62,938 nucleotides of DNA from UBA1014 sp964344035. GTDB lineage: Bacteria; SAR324; NAC60-12. Below the pieces are notes generated by a model that was not told the origin of the DNA, did no database searches, and saw nothing but the letters and a program-made list of their open reading frames with translations. The DNA is taken from contig CAYFLK010000014.1 of assembly GCA_964344035.1 (NCBI GenBank), positions 1-62,938 of the forward strand, given 5' to 3'. Both the position numbers and the translations under genes were made by a program. Positions 35,337 to 43,604 of the stretch are shown piece by piece; the stretch's first letter is position 1, and the number at the start of each line of letters is the position of its first letter.

Positions 35337-35782
35337 TCACTTACCAAACGCCCGCGCGATGCCGTTGGCCACGGCGATTTCCATCTGCTCCCAGAACCGC
35401 TCCTCGAGCCACCAGGCGGCTCCCCACGCCTCCGGATCGTCCGCATCGCCCCGCGGCAGCCACTTCTGCGAGAGGGCCCTCAACTGCCGGAGGTGTTCTT
35501 GCTCGTGCTGCTCTTTGCAGCGCCGGGCTTTTTTACCGCAATCTCGAGGACCGGGGCGAACTCCTCTATCAGGGTGCCTGCGATCTGCAGAGCCGCACCC
35601 GGTTTCTCGAGCAACTTCCTCAGCGCGTCGCGGTCGTCCTGGACCACGCAACGCATGCAGAAGTTGTGGCTCGGACGGATTTTATTGTCGGGCGTCAGCT
35701 CGTTGAGATAGCGGTGATAGCGATCCGCATCCACCTCGAAGGCGAGCTCCTGACCGTCAATCTCCAGTTCGATTGTGCTCAT
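35337..35782 (-). CDS. Tail assembly chaperone, long form made by -1 frameshift
   Basis: The short form (35480-35782, 100 residues) resembles the HP1-family tail assembly chaperone: IELEIDGQELAFEVDADRYHRYL, then LTPDNKIRPSHNFCMRCVV, then GAALQIAGTLIEEFAPVLEI. The perfect slippery heptamer A-AAA-AAG at 35528-35534 (minus strand) lies in frame at Lys84-Lys85. Slipping back one base opens a second frame that runs to 35337 and adds 63 residues rich in Gln, Glu and Trp (KWLPRGDADDPEAWGAAWW). The long product would be about 148 residues. This mirrors gpE/E' of P2 and gpG/GT of lambda, where the ratio of forms matters for tail assembly. The gene has a GGAGG site before its ATG. Confidence 0.8.
35528..35534 (-). 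promoter_or_regulatory. A-AAA-AAG ribosomal slippery site
   Basis: On the minus strand the heptamer reads A AAA AAG in the frame of the chaperone, the most efficient bacterial -1 slippery sequence. A GC-rich stretch that could pair lies 5-15 bases downstream. Confidence 0.75.
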
Positions 35783-35810
35783 CGTCCCAAACCCTCCAAA
35801 ATTTCTGCGC

Positions 35811-36272
35811 TCAGGCGGCGATGGTCAGGCCGTCCACCTCGTCGTTGCTCAGATAGCTGACGTCGTTGATCTTGACGAAATCGGAGCCGGTGACCACGTA
35901 GGGGATTTTCGTCACATGCTTCTCCCCGCCGGCGGCCGTCAGGGAGAGCACGTCGCCGAGTTTTAAGAGGCAGCCAAACGCTTCGACCTTGAAGCGCGTG
36001 CCGTCGGGCGTTTCGGCATTGAAGACGATGTCGACGGGATCGATCCCGCGCCAGGAACCGGCACTGTCGGCCGCCTCCTCCAAAAGAGCGAAGTTCTCCG
36101 CATCCAGCGTCAATTCGCCTTCTGCACCCACCTCGCCGGAGACCCAGCCGTTAGGAATCCCTCGATTCTTGGCCACCGTGCGCTCGTCTTCGATCGACAG
36201 CGTCGCCTCCTCGACGGCCACCAGATAGCCGCCGATGTCCACGTCAAAATTTCGTCCGCTGATCCGTTGCAT
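35811..36272 (-). CDS. Tail tube protein, DUF2597/HP1-like
   Basis: A 153-residue protein. MQRISGRNFDVDIGGYLVAVEEATLSIEDE, the RGIPNGWVSGEVGAEGELTLD segment and SAGSWRGIDPVDIVFNAETPDG match the HP1-type tube family. It would stack into the inner tube surrounded by the sheath. It is upstream of the chaperone gene and downstream of the sheath remnant, the standard order. Confidence 0.78.
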   Translation of the reverse strand: MQRISGRNFDVDIGGYLVAVEEATLSIEDERTVAKNRGIPNGWVSGEVGAEGELTLDAENFALLEEAADSAGSWRGIDPVDIVFNAETPDGTRFKVEAFGCLLKLGDVLSLTAAGGEKHVTKIPYVVTGSDFVKINDVSYLSNDEVDGLTIAA

Positions 36273-36310
36273 GGCTCAGTTATCGGTAATTGGTGTAAGC
36301 ATTCATCCCG

Positions 36311-36530
36311 TTACGGCGCGGGGGTTTTGTTTCCGGCCGCCGGGCCGCTGAGGTCGAGGGCTAGGTTGACGGTGATCGCCGTCGGGCTCGCCTTGGGCCT
36401 CAGCGTCAGGTAGATCTGCACGGAGGTGTTGGAGGGCCAAGTGATTTTGCAGTCAGTTCCCGCCGGCTCGTGGAGCTCGCCCGCTTTAGCCATCTGGCGC
36501 GCGCTGGCCTCTGTCAGTTTGTCCAGCCCC
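36311..36530 (-). pseudogene. C-terminal fragment of tail sheath protein (probable)
   Basis: About 70 residues ending AVNLALDLSG-like text: KAGELHEPAGTDCKITW then VQIYLTLRPKASPTAITVNLALDL. The pattern of a short strand pair followed by LDL suits the C-terminus of contractile sheath proteins, and the position before the tube gene fits. The frame loses homology near 36530, where the opposite strand begins to encode a Wzz fragment. The sheath gene has therefore been cut at this junction. Family assignment is by eye and position. Confidence 0.5.
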
Positions 36531-36920
36531 GGAAAACTGGAAAGGCTTTCCGGAGAATCCAAAGCACTGGGACGCCTGATTGAGGAAAAATCCGCGGAAC
36601 TGGCTTTGGAAAAAGTCTACTCCGTGAAGCTTGAAGGTCTGCGGAAAATCTACGGGACGCTGATGGAAGAAGAAGCGAAACTCGTCTCCGCGCTGGAGCA
36701 GTTGGAATTGCAGCAGATGAGAACGGAAAACCGGGAATTGGAGATGCTCTCGACCGCTTCGGTTCCGCAATCTCCGATCCAGCCCAAAGTCCGGCTGATT
36801 GTCGCCTTGTCGGCGGTGGTAGCGTTGTTTTCCGGGATATTTCTTTCATTCGTGATTGAATCCGTGCGCAACATCAGATCCAAAACCGAAGAAATCCTCA
36901 CCGATCCCAATGCGGGTTGA
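36531..36920 (+). pseudogene. C-terminal fragment of Wzz chain-length regulator
   Basis: About 125 residues on the opposite strand to the tail genes. A coiled-coil stretch (LEEKSAELALEK, RKIYGTLMEEEAKLVSAL) leads to ASVPQSPIQPKVRLIVALSAVVAL, the proline-rich segment and second membrane helix typical of Wzz, then SKTEE. The N-terminal helix and the body are missing; upstream sequence belongs to the sheath fragment. It may be part of the same polysaccharide locus as the ligase-like gene at 23206. Confidence 0.7.
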
Positions 36921-36961
36921 AGAAGATAATTGGGTTCAGACCTGTGCTTGTATGATCACCC

Positions 36962-37039
36962 GTAGGGGTGGACCTGTGTGTCCACCCATCATAGCGGGAA
37001 AAACCGTCCTTTAGGGCAAACACACAGGTTTGCCCCTAC
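36962..37039. repeat. GTAGGGG inverted-repeat element
   Basis: GTAGGGGTGGACCTGTGTG at the left and CACACAGGTTTGCCCCTAC at the right are near-perfect inverted repeats; GGGTGGAC/GTCCACCC adds an internal hairpin. Relatives occur at 54645-54670 and 54755-54780. Confidence 0.65.
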
Positions 37040-37160
37040 AAATCATAAAATCAAAGGCCTGATCCCCTAACGCATGCTTCGTCCTCAACCAAATTTTTCA
37101 GTTTCGTTATTGGGAACAAGATCGAATCCCCGTCCTTGATTCATTACGGCAAGTTAATTT

Positions 37161-37374
37161 TGATGAGTTCACAAAAAGTCATTTAGAGTACTTTACCACT
37201 CTCACATTTGTCATTCCCCGCGGAGTGGAACGCAGACACGGAATCCAGAAATTTTTGAAATAAAACAGGATTCCCCCTCACCTTGGTCACAAGGTGAGGG
37301 GGAACGACAAGAAAACTAACAGACTCCCGCAAAAAAATTTGTTGATCGACTGACAACTTTTTGCGAGTTCATCA
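37161..37374. mobile_element. MITE-like element with 19-bp terminal inverted repeats
   Basis: The ends TGATGAGTTCACAAAAAGT (37161-37179) and the inverse of TGATGAACTCGCAAAAAGT (37356-37374) match at 16 of 19 positions. The 214 bases between encode nothing recognisable. Inside is a perfect 15-bp stem (37271-37285 with 37290-37304). Part of the left end recurs at 23095-23131. Confidence 0.6.
37271..37304. terminator. Perfect 15-bp stem-loop
   Basis: A 15-bp perfect stem, TTCCCCCTCACCTTG with its complement and a four-base GTCA loop, downstream of the hydantoinase gene, which ends at 37383. No T run on either side, so termination is uncertain; it may only be part of the repeat element. Confidence 0.45.
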
Positions 37375-37382
37375 ATTTTTTA

Positions 37383-40300
37383 TTAATCCGCCTCCCCGAA
37401 ACCTCCCCCGCCCGGGGTTTCGATACGCATCCGGTCTCCGGGTTGGGCATGGATTTCGTTTTTCCCGCCAAGGTAAAGCGTGGTCCCTTCGTTACGGATG
37501 AAGAGGTTTCGTCCGCATTCCCCGGCTTCCCCTTTATCAAGTCCATAAGGCTGAAAGACCCTGCGTTCTGATAGAATCGCGGCGTTGAGAGGCTGCAGGA
37601 ACTCCACTTCGCGCACCAGTCCGTCGCCACCGCGGAACCGGCCGTTTCCTCCGGAACCTGCGCGGATGGAAAATTCGCGCAGCATCACCGGAAACCGGCG
37701 TTCGAGTATTTCCGGGTCGGTGATGCGCGTGTTAGTCATGTGGGTGTGCACCCCGGACTGCCCGTGCCATGAAGACCCCGCGCCCGCGCCGCCGCCGATG
37801 GTTTCATAATAACCGAAACTGTTGTTGCCGAAAGTGAAGTTGTTGGTGCAACCCTGAGAGGCTGCGCAGGCATGAAAGGCCTTGAAGATCACGTCGGTGA
37901 TGCGCTGTGAAGTGAGTACGTTCCCGCCGACTACCGCGGCATGTTCAGATGGTGAAAGCAGGGTGCCGTCCGGAACAACAACCCTGATCGGGTTCAGGCA
38001 TCCCTGGTTGAGCGGCACGTCCTGGCGGATCAGGCAGCGCAGCCCGTATAGGATCGCCGAATGCGTCACCGCGAGTGGCGCGTTAAGGTTTCCCCAAATC
38101 TCGGGACCGGTTCCGGTGAAATCGAAAACGGCGTTTCCGTCCTTGCGGTCAATTGTGATTTTCAACGCGATCGGACTGCCGTCGTCTAGATAATCCAGCG
38201 CCTCCAGCGAATCTATTTCCCGCATCCCTTCACGTTTTGAAAGCTCACTCAGCATCGTGCGCACCGCGTGTTCCGCGTTGTCCTGGATGTGACACATGTA
38301 TGCCTGCACGGTATCAAGCGAGTAGTGCTCGACCATTTCGAGCAGGAGGTCGATGCCGCGCTGGTTGGCCGCGACCTGGGCTTTCAAGTCTGAGATGTTG
38401 TCAGTCAGGTTTCGAGCGCCGCTCATCGCGGCTTCTCCCGGTCCGCCTCGCAGATTCCCGGGCGCCAGCAGCAACGAGCTGATCCCTTCTTCGTTGAAAA
38501 CCCCGTTTTCCACCAGCTTGAAACTCTTGATGCACGCCCCTTCTTCCTCGAGCTTCCGCGAGAAGGGAGGCATCGATCCGGGGGAAATGCCGCCGATGTC
38601 CGCGTGGTGCCCGCGACTGGCGATGAAAAATATGGGGCTGCCGTGCCGCCAGACCGGGGTGATGACGGTGATGTCGGGCAGGTGACTGCCTCCCGCCGAA
38701 GGGTGATTGGACACGAGCACATCGCCTTCTTTGAGTCCGCCTCCCTGCAGGCTGATCTGCCTGCGCACCGCGTCGCTCATAGCGCCCAGGTGTACAGGAA
38801 CATGCGGCGCGTTTGCCACCAGTCCTCCGGATTCATCAAAAATGGCGCAGGAGAAATCCAGCCGTTCCTTGATGTTGGTGGAAATCGAGGTGCGCTGCAG
38901 GGTACGCCCCATCTGTTCGGCGACGGACATGAAGAGGTTGCTGAAAATCGAAAGCTGAACCGGGTCTGCTTCAGCGCCGACTTTCCGCGAACTTCCCGAT
39001 TCGATTGTGATCACCACGTCACCGAACTCGGTGATTATTGCCATGCATCCGGGTTCGACGATAATCGTGGAAGTATCCTGGATCAGCATTGCCGGACCTT
39101 TGAATTCCTGTCCGGCGCCAAGTTCATCGAGCAGAAATATCGAAGTGTCCCTCCACCCTTCCTCGAAAAAACAGCTGGTCCGGGAAACCGGAGTAGGTTT
39201 ACCATGGACAACCGGGATGGCAAACTTGGTCAGCCCCGATGATTTCCCCACCGCGCGGACCCGCAGGTCGTCTACCACAATCTCCCTCCGCGCCAGTTCA
39301 AATCCGAATTCACGGCGATGGGTTTCACGGAAAGCCTGCCCATAACCGGCCGAAGCAGGGTTACTCCTGGGTCCCGGGTTGGCGGTAGCTGATTCATAGG
39401 TTTCCGACATTTCAGGGTCTGTGATCATCAGCGCGGTGTCGGTGCCCTGGTAACGCATGTGGAGATAACGCTTGACGATTATGCGGTCACGCGGATGCCC
39501 GCGGGAGACTAGTTCTTCCGCCGCTTCACGGCCCAGTTCATCCAGCCTCTGCAGCAGTTCCTTTTCGCTTTGCGGACCGTAAACCGCCGCGGATGGTTCC
39601 TGCCGCTCAACGACGATGTCTGCCAGCCCCATCCCGTAAGCGGATAGGATGCCGGCAAAACGGTGGATGAAGATCACGCCGATTCCCAGTTCCCTCGCCA
39701 GGGCGCAGGCATGCTGCGCGGCCGCGCCGCCGAAACAGGCCAGCGCGTGTTCCTTGATGTCAAACCCGCGCATCACCGAAATCTCGCGGATGGGCCTGAC
39801 CATCACTTCGTTTGCCACCCGCACAAAACCGAGGGCCACCTCTTCCATGCTCATCCGCGGCTGCCCATGCTCGTGCGCATAATTGTTGATGCTATCCGTC
39901 AGTTCCGCAAAAGCCGCACGGGTGGCATCGATGTCCAGAGGCTGGTCCTTGCTCGCGCCGAAAATTTTCGGGAAAAATTCTGGGTGCAGACGCCCGAGCA
40001 CCAGGTTCGCATCGGTGACGGCAAGATGCCCCTCTTTCCGGTAACACACAGGACCCGGATGCGCCCCGGCGGATTCCGGGCCAACCTCAAACAGGCCGTT
40101 GCGGAAAAACAGGCGGGAACCTCCTCCGGCGGCAACAGTCTTGATCTGCATCTGCGGGGCCTGGATGCGCACTCCCGCGGTTTCCGTTTCATGGACCAGT
40201 TCGAAATCCGAACCGAAACGCGAAACGTCGGTCGAGGTCCCTCCCATGTCGAAGCCTATTACGGGTTTTCCCAGCTCCGTGGTCATCGCGTACCCCACCA

Positions 40301-41228
40301 CTCCCCCGGCGGGTCCGGAGAGGATGGCGTTGCTGCCTTTGAAATCGGATGCATTGGTCAAACCTCCGTCCGACTGCATGAACAGCAGCTGGGGACGGGC
40401 TAGCTTGTCGGTGAACCCTGAACGAAAACTGTCCAGGTATTTGCGTATGTGGGGGGTGAGGTATGCATCCACCATCGTCGTGTCCCCGCGTGCGACCATC
40501 TTCACCATCGGCATCACTTCATGCGAGAGGGAAACCTGGGGAAAACCGATTTCCTTCGCCAGCGCGCCGATCTGCTTTTCATGATCCGGAAACGCGTATG
40601 CGTGAATGAGTACCACCGCCAGGCTGCGGATACCGTTTTCATAGGCTTCAAGCAACCGAGTACGGATGGGTTCCGGGTCCGGTTCCTTGAGCACCAAAAA
40701 CCGTTCGCCGGTTGTGCCGCGCACCACTTTGCGGCCTTTGCCGGGTTCGTCATTGCCAAGCAGGCGCACCCGTTCATCAACCTCGTGCACCTGTTCATAA
40801 AGCAGCTCAGGTTTGCGGATTTCCAGGTCAAAAAGGTCCGGCCGGTTTTGATTCCCGATCTGCAGCAGGTCCCGGAACCCCTTGGTGATCAGCAGCAAAG
40901 TGCGCGCGCCTTTGCGTTCCAAGAGGGCGTTGGTTGCAACGGTGGTGCCCATGCGGATCCACTCGATGGAATCCGATGAAAACCCATGCAGATCGAGCTG
41001 CGTGCCTGTCATTTCCTCCAGAATTCTGCGGATGCCTTCACGCGGCGCATCATCATAGTTGCGTGGATCTTCTGAGAGCAGTTTGACGACCCTGAAACCG
41101 GGTTCCCCCGGGACCTCTACGTATACATCGGTAAATGTGCCCCCGCGGTCTATGGAAAAGCGGAAACCGGGATTGACCGACCGCATGTTCGAAGAGGAGG
41201 AGTTTGCCCCGGACCCTTTGCTGTTCAT
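37383..41228 (-). CDS. 5-oxoprolinase / hydantoinase, fused A and B domains
   Basis: A 1281-residue cytoplasmic ATP-dependent amidohydrolase. Residues 20-210 are the Hydant_A_N domain (FSIDRGGTFTDVYVEV), 230-540 the hydantoinase A domain (GPAGGVVGYA, GFDMGGTSTDVSRFG, AAGGGSRLFF, FGGAAAQHACALA) and 760-1280 the hydantoinase B domain (NIKERLDFSCAIFD, HVPVHLGAMSDAV, ending ETPGGGGFGE). The fused arrangement and length match 5-oxoprolinase, which opens pyroglutamate to glutamate; hydantoinase or acetophenone carboxylase-type use is also possible. It is downstream of the triple-domain regulator, six bases apart, in one likely operon. Confidence 0.93.
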   Translation of the reverse strand: MNSKGSGANSSSSNMRSVNPGFRFSIDRGGTFTDVYVEVPGEPGFRVVKLLSEDPRNYDDAPREGIRRILEEMTGTQLDLHGFSSDSIEWIRMGTTVATNALLERKGARTLLLITKGFRDLLQIGNQNRPDLFDLEIRKPELLYEQVHEVDERVRLLGNDEPGKGRKVVRGTTGERFLVLKEPDPEPIRTRLLEAYENGIRSLAVVLIHAYAFPDHEKQIGALAKEIGFPQVSLSHEVMPMVKMVARGDTTMVDAYLTPHIRKYLDSFRSGFTDKLARPQLLFMQSDGGLTNASDFKGSNAILSGPAGGVVGYAMTTELGKPVIGFDMGGTSTDVSRFGSDFELVHETETAGVRIQAPQMQIKTVAAGGGSRLFFRNGLFEVGPESAGAHPGPVCYRKEGHLAVTDANLVLGRLHPEFFPKIFGASKDQPLDIDATRAAFAELTDSINNYAHEHGQPRMSMEEVALGFVRVANEVMVRPIREISVMRGFDIKEHALACFGGAAAQHACALARELGIGVIFIHRFAGILSAYGMGLADIVVERQEPSAAVYGPQSEKELLQRLDELGREAAEELVSRGHPRDRIIVKRYLHMRYQGTDTALMITDPEMSETYESATANPGPRSNPASAGYGQAFRETHRREFGFELARREIVVDDLRVRAVGKSSGLTKFAIPVVHGKPTPVSRTSCFFEEGWRDTSIFLLDELGAGQEFKGPAMLIQDTSTIIVEPGCMAIITEFGDVVITIESGSSRKVGAEADPVQLSIFSNLFMSVAEQMGRTLQRTSISTNIKERLDFSCAIFDESGGLVANAPHVPVHLGAMSDAVRRQISLQGGGLKEGDVLVSNHPSAGGSHLPDITVITPVWRHGSPIFFIASRGHHADIGGISPGSMPPFSRKLEEEGACIKSFKLVENGVFNEEGISSLLLAPGNLRGGPGEAAMSGARNLTDNISDLKAQVAANQRGIDLLLEMVEHYSLDTVQAYMCHIQDNAEHAVRTMLSELSKREGMREIDSLEALDYLDDGSPIALKITIDRKDGNAVFDFTGTGPEIWGNLNAPLAVTHSAILYGLRCLIRQDVPLNQGCLNPIRVVVPDGTLLSPSEHAAVVGGNVLTSQRITDVIFKAFHACAASQGCTNNFTFGNNSFGYYETIGGGAGAGSSWHGQSGVHTHMTNTRITDPEILERRFPVMLREFSIRAGSGGNGRFRGGDGLVREVEFLQPLNAAILSERRVFQPYGLDKGEAGECGRNLFIRNEGTTLYLGGKNEIHAQPGDRMRIETPGGGGFGEAD

Positions 41229-41234
41229 GTAAAT

Positions 41235-42233
41235 TTATCGGCGTTGTTTGGGTTTGTTTGTGTTTACGGTGTCCCGGATCAGTTCGAGCTGGGCCAACAA
41301 AGAACGCTGCTTTTCCGGACCAAGGTTTTGCCAGCCTTCGCTGATTTCGCGCATGACTGCACGCAGTTCCCGTTCAGAATCGGACTTCGCGCTTAAACGC
41401 AAACCCTGAAACGTGGAAGGCAGCCGGCCCCGGGACGACCGCTGTTCATGTTTGAGCAATTCATGATAGTTCCAGCGGAAAACCGCCGCAATGCGTTTCA
41501 AAAGCTGCTGGTCCGGAACGGTCTCTCCTGCTTCGATGAGTGCATAGTATTCGGGATTTACTTGCAGCAGCAGCGCCAACCCTTCCGGGGTTTGTTCCAC
41601 TTCTTCACGGGCTTCACGGAGCCGCTGTCCGAGGGGTTTTGGTTCAGGGCTTCCCGCAATCTCCGGCTGCGGCATTCCCGTTGATTCAACCTGCATTTCA
41701 TCCGCGGACAAGGGCGGACGCGCGGACGCAAAAACGGGGTTGTGGCGCGTCAGTATTTTCTGCCGCACCTGCTTGAAATTCCACGTAAAGAGGCTGCAGA
41801 TGCGGCGCAGCAGATCGTCATCGGGAAGCACGCTGTCTTCAAGCGCCAGGTAGTATTCCGCAGAGGTCCCGAGCAGGGTGGCCATCCCTTCAGCGGACTG
41901 ACCCACCTGCTCCCGCGCATTCTTCAGCTGTTCATGAAAAGACCCGCTTTCAGGCGAAGCAACACCGATCTCGCCCTGCGAGGATGAATCCATTTCCACT
42001 GAAGCATTTACGACAGATGAACCCCGGGGTTCTTGCAGCGCGATCCTGCGCACATCCTGATAGTTCCACTCAAACAACGTGCAAAGCCGCTGGATGATGT
42101 TATCGGGCGGGACCCAGTCCTCCTCCAGCCGGGCATACTGTTCCGGGTTCATCTGCATCAGCATCGCAACCGCCTCGATGCTTTGATTAATCGATTCGCG
42201 GAATTCGCGGATCATATCGTTCAGCTTTGCCAT
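41235..42233 (-). CDS. Protein with three XRE/Cro-like helix-turn-helix repeats
   Basis: A 332-residue protein containing three copies of a 65-residue helical unit at about 5-70, 100-165 and 200-265. Each has an opening such as FRESINQSIEAVAMLM or LREAREEVEQTPEGLALLL, a MNPEQYARLE or NPEYYALIE segment and a closing IIQRLCTLFEWNYQDV. This is the Cro/XRE pattern in which QSxxxxAxLL begins helix 2. The linkers are low complexity and the C-terminus is a helical tail. Three such units in one chain are unusual. Probably a transcription factor for the oxoprolinase operon, or a scaffold that has lost DNA binding. Confidence 0.75.
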   Translation of the reverse strand: MAKLNDMIREFRESINQSIEAVAMLMQMNPEQYARLEEDWVPPDNIIQRLCTLFEWNYQDVRRIALQEPRGSSVVNASVEMDSSSQGEIGVASPESGSFHEQLKNAREQVGQSAEGMATLLGTSAEYYLALEDSVLPDDDLLRRICSLFTWNFKQVRQKILTRHNPVFASARPPLSADEMQVESTGMPQPEIAGSPEPKPLGQRLREAREEVEQTPEGLALLLQVNPEYYALIEAGETVPDQQLLKRIAAVFRWNYHELLKHEQRSSRGRLPSTFQGLRLSAKSDSERELRAVMREISEGWQNLGPEKQRSLLAQLELIRDTVNTNKPKQRR

Positions 42234-42431
42234 TGAAGATTGGATAGGGGTTTAGGCTGAAGTGGTTTAGGGGATTAGATTCTGAACCGATAAGTTATAT
42301 GCGATGCAAAGCACGCCAGAAAAGCAGTGTCGCATTTTCAGCAGGTTATCTAAAGGTGAAAGGCATAACTCTTGGATTTAACTTCCCCGGGATTCCGTCC
42401 GCGGAAATGGTTCCGCGGGCAGGGATTGGAC

Positions 42432-43604
42432 ATGCATTCCAGGTCCATGAAAATCAAGCACTTTTTTATTCTCTCCCTGCATCTGGCGGTGTGGGGTGGC
42501 TGGGCAGAATCTGCGCATTCGGCATCGAAAAATGCCGGGCTGGGACCCCTCGAACTGCGCAACCAATACCCGGTCACCCAGCAGTTTCTGTCATTGTTCC
42601 CGGAAAACACTGAAACCCTGCAGGAAGGCGGGACAAAACTGACCTACAGCATTGCGGTCGCAAACACATTCGTCAACACGCAGGGGCCGAGCAAACAGAT
42701 CACCCGAGCGGAGGTGAACCAAGGTTTGACGGAAACGGATTTTTATGACGACACAACAACGACCACGGGCAACGATGACAAAGTCCGTGGTTTCAGCCTC
42801 TACTTAGATGTCGAAAGCACCCGCCAGACCCTTGAATACCGCCACGGCCTGACGGAATCCAGCGAGTTGTCCCTTGACATCCCCTTTCTTTCCTTCTCCG
42901 GAGGGTTCATGGATAACTGGATCGAAGGAGTGCATGACACCTTCGGAGTCCCCAATTCAGAACAGCGCGGCGCCTACCGCTCCCTCTCGGACCGCCACCA
43001 GTATGGGTATTACGTGCTGCGTGACGGGGAATTTCTCTACAACCGCGATCAAACATTCAGCAACATGGCAGGTGAACCGGTCATCGGGCTGAAGTGGAAC
43101 CTCAGCGAAGGGGGATCGGCGCTGCCGGCGCTGACTCTCAAACTCTCCTACAAAATCCCGGGCGGAGACCGGAACGGGGAGGCACAGCTTGTACGCAGCG
43201 GCGGGGTTGACTGGGGGCATTACCTGGTCCTGTCCAAGGGATATGGAGACTGGATCGTTTATTTCGGCGACGGCCTGACCCGAATCGGACAACCAAACCA
43301 GTTTGCTTCAACACTGACCCACCGCTTCATGGCCATCGAATACCGGCGTGACGAGGAATCCTCGGTTTTGATCCAGACCGTGACCCAAAGCAGCGTCTTC
43401 CCCAAAACTCATGACCTGAGTTCTCTGGAAAACAACCAGGAACAGCGCAATTACAACATGATTGTACCCACCAACCTGGTGATGGCGGGCTACAAACTGC
43501 ACTGGAACATGCTGATCTGGGAGATGGGGTTCGCCCAGGATTACGCAAACTACGGAAATGAGACGGATTTCGTGATTTTTCTGGAAACGGGGATGCAATG
43601 GTGA
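42432..43604 (+). CDS. DUF3187-like outer-membrane protein
   Basis: About 390 residues from the ATG at 42432 or 42447; either gives a signal peptide (HFFILSLHLAVWGGWA, cleavage near SAHSAS). The body is rich in alternating hydrophobic strands with aromatic ends (TLEYRHGLTESSELSLDIPF, LKLSYKIPGGDRNGEAQL, FMAIEYRRDEESSVLIQ) and ends in Trp, as for outer-membrane beta barrels. The arrangement fits DUF3187. Its stop overlaps the start of the next barrel gene. Function unknown. Confidence 0.65.
   Translation: MHSRSMKIKHFFILSLHLAVWGGWAESAHSASKNAGLGPLELRNQYPVTQQFLSLFPENTETLQEGGTKLTYSIAVANTFVNTQGPSKQITRAEVNQGLTETDFYDDTTTTTGNDDKVRGFSLYLDVESTRQTLEYRHGLTESSELSLDIPFLSFSGGFMDNWIEGVHDTFGVPNSEQRGAYRSLSDRHQYGYYVLRDGEFLYNRDQTFSNMAGEPVIGLKWNLSEGGSALPALTLKLSYKIPGGDRNGEAQLVRSGGVDWGHYLVLSKGYGDWIVYFGDGLTRIGQPNQFASTLTHRFMAIEYRRDEESSVLIQTVTQSSVFPKTHDLSSLENNQEQRNYNMIVPTNLVMAGYKLHWNMLIWEMGFAQDYANYGNETDFVIFLETGMQW

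Noticed and set aside
23095..37208. Direct repeats at 23095 and 37172 as phage attachment sites
   Set aside because: The right copy is part of a MITE-like element with its own inverted ends, so the shared sequence is better explained as a repeat family; no integrase is present.
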